Positions 15,372 through 21,429 of a DNA stretch of 21,429 bases are shown piece after piece; position 1 is the stretch's first letter, and each line of letters starts with the position of its first letter. Below the pieces are notes generated by a model. The model was not told the DNA's origin. It saw only the letters and a program-made list of their open reading frames with translations, and did not search any database. Position numbers and translations under genes: made by a program. The stretch is taken from assembly GCA_022838965.1 (NCBI GenBank), contig JALHDK010000005.1:1-21429 (forward strand). Direction: 5' to 3'. This DNA is from Actinomycetales bacterium. GTDB taxonomy: Bacteria; Actinomycetota; Actinomycetes; Actinomycetales; Actinomycetaceae.

Positions 15372-15399
15372 GGCGAGGCGACCCGGCCGTCACCTCGCC
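15372..15399 (+). terminator. Hairpin after sucD, terminator-like
   Basis: GGCGAGGCGAC (15372-15382) pairs with GTCACCTCGCC (15389-15399) in an 11-bp stem with one C-A mismatch and a CCGGCC loop, 13 nt after the sucD stop. There is no T-tract. It separates sucCD from the next gene, which has its own -10 box at 15407. Confidence 0.5.
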
Positions 15400-15406
15400 T
15401 CACTCG

Positions 15407-15412
15407 TACCAT
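15407..15412 (+). promoter_or_regulatory. -10 box TACCAT of DUF6350 gene, leaderless arrangement
   Basis: TACCAT, then 7 nt, then the ATG at 15420. An earlier in-frame ATG at 15411 overlaps the box itself, so 15420 is the likelier start. There is no Shine-Dalgarno. Confidence 0.45.
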
Positions 15413-15419
15413 GACGGCG

Positions 15420-16784
15420 ATGAGACCGTCGCTGCGCCTCCCCGACAACTCCATACGCGCCGCCCTTGCGGGCGTCGAGGCCGCACTGGTGCCCTGGCTG
15501 TTGACCCTGGCCGGGGCGTTTGTCACCTATGTCGCCACTGCCTCGGCGCCGGGAAGCGGCAACGTGACGTGGCAAGACGCGGCTGCGGTGGCAACCCGCG
15601 CCTGGAGCCTGGCGTACGGCGGGCGGATCGAGGTGGGCGACGGCGTCGTCGCCCTTGCCCCCCTCGGCCTCACCGTGCTCGCCGTCGTGCTGCTCCGGGC
15701 GGCGGTGCGCCGACACGGCGTGACCAGTCCCCCCGCGATCGCCGTGGCAGCGGGGGCCTCCGCCGCCACGGTCGCTGTCATCGCGCTGCTGGGAGGGGCT
15801 GGAGCGGGCCGCCACCTCGTCGGGGCGGTGGTAGTCGCGGGGACGGGAGGGGCGATCGCCTCGTGGAGTGACCTGGCCCTGCCGCACGGGGTTTCCCGGG
15901 GACTGGGCAGAGCCGCGAGCCCGCTGACCTCGGGATTCCTGTCCGCGGTCCGCGCAGTCGGAATGGCGTTGGGGGGCGGGGTCCTCCTGGTGATCGTGGC
16001 CGTCGCGGCTGCGTGGGACCAGGTGGTGGAGGTGCACGACTCGCTCCGGCCCGACGTCGCGTCCGCAATTGTGATGACCGTCGCGCAGCTGCTCTACCTT
16101 CCCACGCTCGCCGTGTGGGCACTCGCGTGGGCCGCGGGTCCCGGTTTCGCGGTGGGGACGGGCACCACCTGGTCCGCGCTCGGCACCACGAGCGGGGCCC
16201 TGCCTGCAATCCCGGTCCTCGGAGCCGTCCCGGATCTGCACGCGCCGTGGGCGCTGGCCCTGCCGGTGGCGGTGGGAATCGCGGCGGGTCTGTGGCGCGT
16301 GCGGAGGCCGGGGGGCTGGTCTGATCTCGCATGGCGGTCGGTGGCCTTCGGCGCGACGGCGTTCGGCCTGCTCTGGTCTCTTGGAGCGGCTGCCAGCGGG
16401 TCAATCGGGCCGGAGAGGATGGCCCAGGTGGGCGTCGCGCCCGTGACGTTCGCGGGAGTGACAGCAGGCCTCCTCCTGGCCGGGTTCGCGGTGGCCACTC
16501 TCGCGGCGCTCCCGGCGGTCGCGTCCGTCGCGGCCGCGGGACGCGCGGCGGTGCGCGATGCCATCGTGGGTGAGGGCGCGCCCCCACCCCCTCGTTCCCC
16601 GGAGCCGCGCGTGCCCACCGCTGCCACCGCCCCCACGGGCGGGACGATCCCCACCGCCGCCACCGTCCCGACGGTGCCCTCGTTCGCGTCGGCGTTCTCC
16701 AGCGTGACTGCGCCAACCGCGCCCTCGGCGGACTCGGTGTCCAGCGGCCGGAGCGCCGATCTGACGGCCGAGGCCCGCCGCTAG
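15420..16784 (+). CDS. DUF6350 integral membrane protein (PerM-like)
   Basis: A 454-residue polytopic membrane protein with roughly nine helices over residues 14-375, beginning [16 protein letters not shown]. It is followed by a ~75-residue cytoplasmic tail rich in Pro, Ala, Thr and Ser with a repeated TAATxPT unit. It matches the actinobacterial DUF6350 family by its start ([15 protein letters not shown]) and by position between sucD and purN. In Mycobacterium tuberculosis the gene at the equivalent place (Rv0955) is PerM, linked to cell division and persistence; whether this protein does the same is inference. There are no catalytic motifs. The start is ATG 15420, 7 nt after a TACCAT box. 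Its TAG stop is the first half of the purN -10 box. The family call is fairly firm, the role not. Confidence 0.75.
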   Translation: MRPSLRLPDNSIRAALAGVEAALVPWLLTLAGAFVTYVATASAPGSGNVTWQDAAAVATRAWSLAYGGRIEVGDGVVALAPLGLTVLAVVLLRAAVRRHGVTSPPAIAVAAGASAATVAVIALLGGAGAGRHLVGAVVVAGTGGAIASWSDLALPHGVSRGLGRAASPLTSGFLSAVRAVGMALGGGVLLVIVAVAAAWDQVVEVHDSLRPDVASAIVMTVAQLLYLPTLAVWALAWAAGPGFAVGTGTTWSALGTTSGALPAIPVLGAVPDLHAPWALALPVAVGIAAGLWRVRRPGGWSDLAWRSVAFGATAFGLLWSLGAAASGSIGPERMAQVGVAPVTFAGVTAGLLLAGFAVATLAALPAVASVAAAGRAAVRDAIVGEGAPPPPRSPEPRVPTAATAPTGGTIPTAATVPTVPSFASAFSSVTAPTAPSADSVSSGRSADLTAEARR

Positions 16785-16787
16785 GCT
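16782..16787 (+). promoter_or_regulatory. -10 box TAGGCT of purN overlapping upstream stop codon
   Basis: TAGGCT, then 6 nt, then GTG at 16794. Its TAG is the stop of the DUF6350 gene. There is no Shine-Dalgarno before purN. The layout is the same as at guaA and predicts a leaderless purN-purH mRNA beginning with G. Confidence 0.5.
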
Positions 16788-16793
16788 GGGCCC

Positions 16794-17423
16794 GTGAAGC
16801 CCTTCCGCGTCGTCGTTCTCCTCTCCGGCGGCGGATCGAACCTCGCCGCTCTCCTCGACGCGGCCCGGGATCCGGCCTGGGGGGCCCGGATCGTGGCGGT
16901 CGGTGCGGACCGGTACGGAACCGGGGGAGTGGAGCGCGCCCGCCAGGAGGGCATCCCGACCTTCGTTGTCCGCCTCGGCGATTACCCCGACCGTGCTGCG
17001 TGGGACGTCGCCCTGACCGACGCCGTCGCCCGCCACAACCCGGACCTCGTGGTTTCCGCGGGCTTCCTGAAGCTGTGCGGGCCCGCCTTCCTCGAGCGGT
17101 TCGCCGGTCGGTACATCAACACGCACAACGCGCTCCTGCCGGCCTTCCCGGGCATCCACGGCCCGCGCGACGCGCTCGCCTACGGCGTCAAGGTTGCCGG
17201 CGCGACGCTGTTCTTCGTGGACGCCGGGGTGGACACCGGCCCCATCCTCGCCCAGGTGACCGTGCCGGTCCTCGACGACGACGACGAGGAGACGCTCACC
17301 GAGCGCATCAAGGTCGCCGAACGCCGGCAGCTGGTGGAGTGTGTCGGTCGGCTCGCTCGCGAGGGCTGGCACATCGACGGCCGCCGCGTCAGGTTCGGAT
17401 CCCCCGAGGAGGACAGCCCATGA
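16794..17423 (+). CDS. purN: Phosphoribosylglycinamide formyltransferase
   Basis: Transfers a formyl group from 10-formyltetrahydrofolate to GAR in step 3 of purine synthesis. The 209 residues fit the family. Motifs: [16 protein letters not shown] for the phosphate loop, [17 protein letters not shown], and [20 protein letters not shown] with N109 and H111. [13 protein letters not shown] carries D147. These match the E. coli catalytic trio N106, H108 and D144. Two departures are visible: the Pro after the catalytic His is Asn, and the His of the E. coli SVHFV segment (H137) is Phe in TLFFV (F140). The start is GTG 16794, giving the normal [16 protein letters not shown]. The stop overlaps the purH start (ATGA), so the two are cotranslated. 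The enzyme is very probably active. Confidence 0.95.
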   Translation: MKPFRVVVLLSGGGSNLAALLDAARDPAWGARIVAVGADRYGTGGVERARQEGIPTFVVRLGDYPDRAAWDVALTDAVARHNPDLVVSAGFLKLCGPAFLERFAGRYINTHNALLPAFPGIHGPRDALAYGVKVAGATLFFVDAGVDTGPILAQVTVPVLDDDDEETLTERIKVAERRQLVECVGRLAREGWHIDGRRVRFGSPEEDSP

Positions 17424-19000
17424 TCCCCGTTCGTCGCGCCCTGGTCTCCGTGTACGACAAGACCGGGTTGCAGGATCTCGCCCGCGGCCTGCACGCCGCG
17501 GGTGTCGAGATCGTCTCCACGGGCTCCACGGCCGCCACCATCGCCGCCGTCGGCGTCCCTGTGACCGAGGTGAGCACGGTCACCGGTTTCCCCGAGTGTC
17601 TCGACGGCCGGGTGAAGACCCTGCACCCCCACATCCACGCCGGCATCCTCGCGGACCGCGCGAACCCCGAGCACATGGCCCAGCTTGTCCGCCTCGGGGT
17701 GGCGGCCTTCGAGCTGGTGGTGGTGAACCTGTATCCCTTCGCAGACACCGTCGCGTCCGGCGCGTCCCGGGCCGACTGCATCGAGAAGATCGACATCGGA
17801 GGGCCCGCAATGGTCCGGGCCGCCGCCAAGAACCACGGGTCCGTCGCCGTGGTGGTGGACCCGGCGGCGTACGGGCGCGTCCTCGAGGTGGTTCGTGCCG
17901 GCGGGTTCACCCTCGCCGAGCGGCGGGCCCTCGCCATGGAGGCCTTCCGGCACACCGCCACCTACGACGTCGCCGTCGCGTCGTGGCTCGGGGAGCAGTT
18001 CGACGACGCCGGGACGCCCGGCTGGCGGGGCGAGACCTGGACGCTGGGTCAGACGCTGCGTTACGGCGAGAACCCTCATCAGCGGGCGGCCGTCTACCTC
18101 AGCCCGGGGGGTCGTGGGCTCGCACAGGCTGAGCAGCTCGGCGGCAAGGAGATGAGCTACAACAACTACCAGGACACCGACGCGGCGATCCGCGCGGCCT
18201 GGGACCACGTCCGGCCCGCCGTGGCGATCATCAAGCACACCAACCCCTGCGGGATCGCCGTCGGCGCGACCATCGCCGAGGCCCACCGCCTCGCGCACGC
18301 CTGCGATCCCGTGTCCGCCTACGGTGGCGTGATCGCAGCCAATGGAGTGGTCGACGAGGAGATGGCCCTCCAGGTCAAGCCGGTGTTCACCGAGGTCATC
18401 GCGGCCCCCGGCTATACTGCCGCGGCCCTGGACCTGTTGCGGACGAAGAAGGGGCTGCGCATCCTGCGGCTGCCGGAACCGCAGCGGGGTGAGACGGAGA
18501 CCAGGCCCATCACCGGCGGACTGCTGGTGCAGGACGTCGACCGCCTCGACGCCGCCGGCATCCGGGACGACGGTACACCCTTCGGCGACGACCCGGCCCG
18601 CTGGAGGCTCGTCGCCGGTCCGCCCGCGGACGCGGCCACGCTCGCCGACCTGGAATTCGCCTGGCGTGCCGTGCGGGCGGTGAAGTCCAATGCGATCCTG
18701 CTTGCCGCGAACGGGGCCTCCGTCGGGGTGGGCATGGGGCAGGTGAACCGGGTCGATTCCGCCCGCCTCGCCGTCGAGCGCGCCAACACGCTGGGTGACG
18801 GTCGTGAGCGCGCACGCGGTGCGGTCGCGGCGTCGGACGCCTTCTTCCCGTTCGCGGACGGACTGCAGCTGCTGCTCGACGCCGGGGTGCGGGCCGTCGT
18901 CGCGCCGGGAGGCTCGATCCGGGACGACGAGGTGATCGGTGCCGCCGAGGCCGCGGGGGTCCCGCTCTACTTCACGGGAAGCCGGCACTTCTTCCACTGA
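17420..19000 (+). CDS. purH: Bifunctional AICAR transformylase/IMP cyclohydrolase
   Basis: Carries out the last two steps of IMP synthesis. Its 526 residues match the family. Residues 1-~195 are the MGS-fold cyclohydrolase ([69 protein letters not shown]). Residues ~200-526 are the AICAR transformylase: [31 protein letters not shown], and [12 protein letters not shown] with the catalytic K272-H273. Further on are [32 protein letters not shown] and the end [15 protein letters not shown] with GSRHFFH. ATG 17420 overlaps the purN stop and follows GAGGAGGA; a longer in-frame opening upstream lies inside purN and is not used. Confidence 0.98.
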   Translation: MIPVRRALVSVYDKTGLQDLARGLHAAGVEIVSTGSTAATIAAVGVPVTEVSTVTGFPECLDGRVKTLHPHIHAGILADRANPEHMAQLVRLGVAAFELVVVNLYPFADTVASGASRADCIEKIDIGGPAMVRAAAKNHGSVAVVVDPAAYGRVLEVVRAGGFTLAERRALAMEAFRHTATYDVAVASWLGEQFDDAGTPGWRGETWTLGQTLRYGENPHQRAAVYLSPGGRGLAQAEQLGGKEMSYNNYQDTDAAIRAAWDHVRPAVAIIKHTNPCGIAVGATIAEAHRLAHACDPVSAYGGVIAANGVVDEEMALQVKPVFTEVIAAPGYTAAALDLLRTKKGLRILRLPEPQRGETETRPITGGLLVQDVDRLDAAGIRDDGTPFGDDPARWRLVAGPPADAATLADLEFAWRAVRAVKSNAILLAANGASVGVGMGQVNRVDSARLAVERANTLGDGRERARGAVAASDAFFPFADGLQLLLDAGVRAVVAPGGSIRDDEVIGAAEAAGVPLYFTGSRHFFH

Positions 19001-19006
19001 GAACAC

Positions 19007-19012
19007 TAGACT
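19007..19012 (+). promoter_or_regulatory. -10 box TAGACT for the phosphofructokinase gene
   Basis: TAGACT lies 6 nt after the purH stop and predicts a start near 19019, giving a leader of about 23 nt. That leader contains the strong ribosome site GGAGGT (19032-19037), 4 nt before the ATG. No clear -35 is seen. Confidence 0.5.
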
Positions 19013-19041
19013 GACCTCACGTCGAGGGTGCGGAGGTCGGG

Positions 19042-21297
19042 ATGGCGGAGCCGGTCAGGATCGGGGTGCTCACCTCGGGCGGCGACGCTCCCGGCATGAA
19101 CGCCGCCGTGCGGGCGGTCGTGCGCTCGGCCCTCGCGCGTGGCGCGGAGCCGTGGGCCATCATGGAGGGCTGGCAGGGCGCCGTGGACGGCGGCGACCGG
19201 ATCCGGAGAATGGAATGGTCGGACGTCTCGTCCATCCTCCATCGGGGTGGCACCGTGATCGGAACCGCCCGATCCCGGGACTTTCGTGAGCGTGAGGGTC
19301 GCCTGCGCGCGGCGAAGAACCTCGTGGAGCGCGGGATCGACCACCTCGTGGTGATCGGCGGCGACGGCTCCCTCTCCGGGACCGACGTGCTGCGGCGGGA
19401 GTGGCCCGGGCTGCTCGGCGAGCTGCGGGACTCGGGCCAGATCAGCGAGGAGGCGGTGGCGCGGCACGGCACTCTCGCCATCGTCGGGCTCGTCGGGTCC
19501 ATCGACAACGATCTCGTCGGGACGGACACGACCATCGGCGCCGACACGGCACTGCACCGCATCATCGACGCCATCGACCAGATCTCCTCCACGGCCGCGT
19601 CCCACCAGCGGACCTTCGTGATCGAGGTCATGGGACGTCACTGCGGCTACCTGCCCCTCATGGCCGCGATGGCGGGCGGCTGCGACTACGTGCTCATCCC
19701 GGAGCTGCCACCGCCGCCCGGCTGGGAGGACGAGCTCGTCGAGAAGATCCGGCTGGGCCGCGAGGCCGGCCGGCGGGAGTCGCTGATCCTCGTGGCCGAG
19801 GGCGCGACCGACCGCGCGGGCAGTCCGATCACCGCGCAGCAGGTGGCGGACATCGTCCGGGAGCGGCGGGGCGAGGACGCCCGCGTCACGATCCTCGGAC
19901 ATGTCCAGCGTGGCGGCACCCCGTCGGCCTACGATCGCTGGTCATCCACGCTGCTGGGGTTCACAGCGGTGCAGGAGGTCCTCAAGGCCCGGCCCGAGGA
20001 CGAGGACTTCATCCTGGGGGTCCGCCGGAACCGCATCACCCGCATTCCCCTGATGGATGCGATCCGCAGGACGCGTGCCGTGGGAGTGGCGACGGCAGAG
20101 GGCCGCTACGAGGACGCGGTCGCCGCCCGCGGTGCCGGGTTCGCACAGACGCTGCGCATCAACGAGATCATGTCCAGCCCGCCGGCGGCGGACGCGCCGG
20201 TGGCGGGGGGCGCGCAGGGCAGGCGGATCGCGATCGTCCACGCCGGCGGCCTGGCTCCCGGGATGAACACCGCCGCCCGGGCCGCGGTGCGGCTCGGGAT
20301 CGCGAAGGGCCACACCATGCTTGGCATCCAGGGAGGCTTTCCCGGACTCATCGCGTCCGACGTGCGGGAGCTGACGTGGTCCGAGGTGGACTCCTGGGCT
20401 TTCGAGGGCGGCGCCCATCTCGGCACGCGCCGCTCGGTCCCCGCCATCGAACAGCTCTACTCGGTGGGGCGGTCGCTCGAGATCAACCGGATCGACGCAC
20501 TGCTCGTCATCGGGGGGTACAACGCCTACCTCGCCGCCCACGTGCTCGCCACCGAGCGCAAGCGCTACCCGGCGTTCCGCATCCCGATCATGGTGGTGCC
20601 CGCCTCGATCGACAACAACCTCCCCGGCACCGAGCTGTCCATCGGAGCCGATACCGCACTCAACAACGCTGTCTGGGCGCTCGACCGCGTGAAGGAATCC
20701 GCTGCGGCCGCGCGGCGCTGCTTCATCGCCGAGACGATGGGACGCTTCTGCGGGTACCTGGCCCTCATGGCGGGAATCGCCTCCGGCGCGGAGATGGTCT
20801 ATCTCCACGAGCAGCAGCCCGACCTCGATCGCATCGCCCACGACGCCGCGCGCATGGCACAGAGTTTCCGGGAGGGCAGGAATCTGTTCCTCGTGCTGCG
20901 CAACGAGCAGGCGTCGCCGCGGTACGACCTCGACTTCATGGCGAAGGCCTTCGAGCAGGAGGGCGGCGGGCTCTTCGACGTGCGGCAGGATGCGATCGGG
21001 CACCTGCAGCAGGGGGGCAAGCCCAGTCCCTTCGACCGTCTGCTGGCCACCCGGCTGGTCTTCTACGCGCTGAACGAGCTGGATGCGGAGCTGGAGCGCG
21101 GGGGGCATGCGGCGTCGTACATCGGCTTCTCCTCCGCCTACATCGGGACGCGCCCGCTCGAGCGGATGCTCGACGACGTCGATGAGGAGTTCCGCAGGCC
21201 GCGCGAGCAGTGGTGGCTCGCGTTCGAACCGGTGTATCAGGCGCTCTCGCTGCGCGGTACACCCGTGGTCGGTGAGTTGCCGGTCGCCGACCTCTGA
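19042..21297 (+). CDS. Eukaryote-type two-domain ATP 6-phosphofructokinase
   Basis: Phosphorylates fructose 6-phosphate to fructose 1,6-bisphosphate. At 751 residues it is twice the usual bacterial length (~320-340): two PFK repeats (about 1-375 and 395-751) joined by an Ala/Pro/Gly linker. The N half is catalytic: LTSGGDAPGMNAAVRA, GGDGS (106-110, D108), GSIDND with D155 as base, EVMGRHCGYL and LGHVQRGGTPSAYDR. Gly at 109 and 152 points to ATP, not pyrophosphate, as donor. The C half keeps the fold (APGMNTAARA, SIGADTALN, AETMGRFCGYLALMAG, HLQQGGKPSPFDR), but its nucleotide loop is GGYNA (491-495), so it is probably regulatory. Stretches match what I recall of animal and fungal PFK, including VMGRHCGYL and the C-terminal REQWWL (721-726). 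The start is ATG 19042, after GGAGGT. It follows purH but has its own -10 box. Confidence 0.95.
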   Translation: MAEPVRIGVLTSGGDAPGMNAAVRAVVRSALARGAEPWAIMEGWQGAVDGGDRIRRMEWSDVSSILHRGGTVIGTARSRDFREREGRLRAAKNLVERGIDHLVVIGGDGSLSGTDVLRREWPGLLGELRDSGQISEEAVARHGTLAIVGLVGSIDNDLVGTDTTIGADTALHRIIDAIDQISSTAASHQRTFVIEVMGRHCGYLPLMAAMAGGCDYVLIPELPPPPGWEDELVEKIRLGREAGRRESLILVAEGATDRAGSPITAQQVADIVRERRGEDARVTILGHVQRGGTPSAYDRWSSTLLGFTAVQEVLKARPEDEDFILGVRRNRITRIPLMDAIRRTRAVGVATAEGRYEDAVAARGAGFAQTLRINEIMSSPPAADAPVAGGAQGRRIAIVHAGGLAPGMNTAARAAVRLGIAKGHTMLGIQGGFPGLIASDVRELTWSEVDSWAFEGGAHLGTRRSVPAIEQLYSVGRSLEINRIDALLVIGGYNAYLAAHVLATERKRYPAFRIPIMVVPASIDNNLPGTELSIGADTALNNAVWALDRVKESAAAARRCFIAETMGRFCGYLALMAGIASGAEMVYLHEQQPDLDRIAHDAARMAQSFREGRNLFLVLRNEQASPRYDLDFMAKAFEQEGGGLFDVRQDAIGHLQQGGKPSPFDRLLATRLVFYALNELDAELERGGHAASYIGFSSAYIGTRPLERMLDDVDEEFRRPREQWWLAFEPVYQALSLRGTPVVGELPVADL

Positions 21298-21347
21298 GCC
21301 TGTCCGCGGTCCGCCAGCGGGTGAGTTTCGCGACACTCGGCCCTGCC

Positions 21348-21379
21348 TTGACCGTGTGTTCACCTTGGGGGGTTAGAAC
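21348..21379 (+). promoter_or_regulatory. Promoter-like pair TTGACC ... TAGAAC before the edge hairpin
   Basis: TTGACC (21348-21353) and TAGAAC (21374-21379) look like -35 and -10 boxes, but the 20-bp spacer is longer than ideal. The predicted start, about 21386-21387, coincides with the base of the hairpin at 21387. It may drive a small RNA or a gene beyond the window. Confidence 0.35.
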
Positions 21380-21386
21380 AAGAGGT

Positions 21387-21421
21387 GAGGCCGGGACCAA
21401 ATAGGCGTTGGTCCCGGCCTC
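21387..21421. terminator. 14-bp-stem hairpin at the right edge
   Basis: GAGGCCGGGACCAA (21387-21400) and TTGGTCCCGGCCTC (21408-21421) pair perfectly around the 7-nt loop ATAGGCG, followed by TGTGTGTC. It lies 90 nt after the phosphofructokinase stop. It most simply ends that transcript and could serve a convergent gene to the right as well. The 89-bp gap 21298-21386 holds only the promoter-like pair. Confidence 0.7.
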
Positions 21422-21429
21422 TGTGTGTC

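Noticed and set aside
16600..16720. Repeat-like DNA (ACC GCC / CCC ACC units)
   Set aside because: It encodes the Pro/Ala/Thr tail of the DUF6350 protein; the repetition follows amino-acid composition and is not a tandem array or CRISPR.
17000..17419. Upstream extension of the purH reading frame
   Set aside because: This part lies inside purN in another frame. The conserved PurH start ([11 protein letters not shown]) follows the ATG at 17420 that overlaps the purN stop.
17180..19006. Minus-strand open frame of about 600 codons opposite purH
   Set aside because: PurH is certain on the plus strand; the antisense frame lacks any motif.

Overview
This window is GC-rich, densely coded chromosomal DNA from an actinobacterium (Actinomycetota). 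The evidence is the strong G/C bias at third codon positions, frequent GTG starts, and actinobacterial families: DUF6318, DUF3817 next to guaA, a DUF6350/PerM-like protein, and a PcrA with a Tudor-like tail. The gene order pcrA ... sucC-sucD-DUF6350-purN-purH is also typical of the phylum. Propionibacteriales or Micrococcales are the likeliest orders, but the sequence alone does not settle this. I see no rRNA, tRNA, CRISPR array, insertion sequence or phage gene.

Layout. Bases 1-603 (minus) hold the N-terminal third of a phosphoketolase, cut by the window edge. Divergent from it lies a SURF1-family cytochrome oxidase assembly gene (692-1510). Next come a secreted pair with lower GC: a DUF6318-type lipoprotein (1613-2227) and a PKD-like exported protein (2224-3033). 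A DUF3817 membrane gene (3078-3515) leads into guaA (3525-5090). guaA converges on, and overlaps by 38 bp, a minus-strand GT4 glycosyltransferase (5053-6207). A two-helix membrane protein (6352-6870) has a 16-bp perfect palindrome in its promoter. An ArsR-ArsC fusion (6952-7950) follows, then two small membrane proteins (7972-8304 and DUF456, 8306-8788). pcrA (8831-11284) ends at a strong terminator. An OafA-like acyltransferase with an SGNH domain (11369-13192) sits between pcrA and sucCD (13271-15358). DUF6350 (15420-16784), purN (16794-17423) and purH (17420-19000) follow. The last gene is a 751-residue, eukaryote-type duplicated 6-phosphofructokinase (19042-21297), with a 14-bp-stem hairpin at the right edge.

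How the genes work together. Most of the window is core metabolism: purines (guaA, purN, purH), the TCA cycle (sucCD), glycolysis (PFK), the phosphoketolase shunt, and DNA repair (pcrA). Envelope functions are represented by the glycosyltransferase, the acyltransferase, the lipoprotein pair and DUF6350.

The most notable points are four. (1) The PFK is of animal/fungal fused-repeat type, down to a C-terminal REQWWL motif. (2) The ArsR-ArsC fusion has only three cysteines, all in the reductase half. (3) Seven genes have a TANNNT box 6-7 nt before the start codon, the layout of leaderless mRNAs; at guaA and purN the upstream gene's TAG stop is the first half of that box. (4) A perfect palindrome, GGGGACCTAGGTCCCC, sits at the -35 region of an uncharacterised membrane gene. 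No gap without a gene exceeds about 160 bp.
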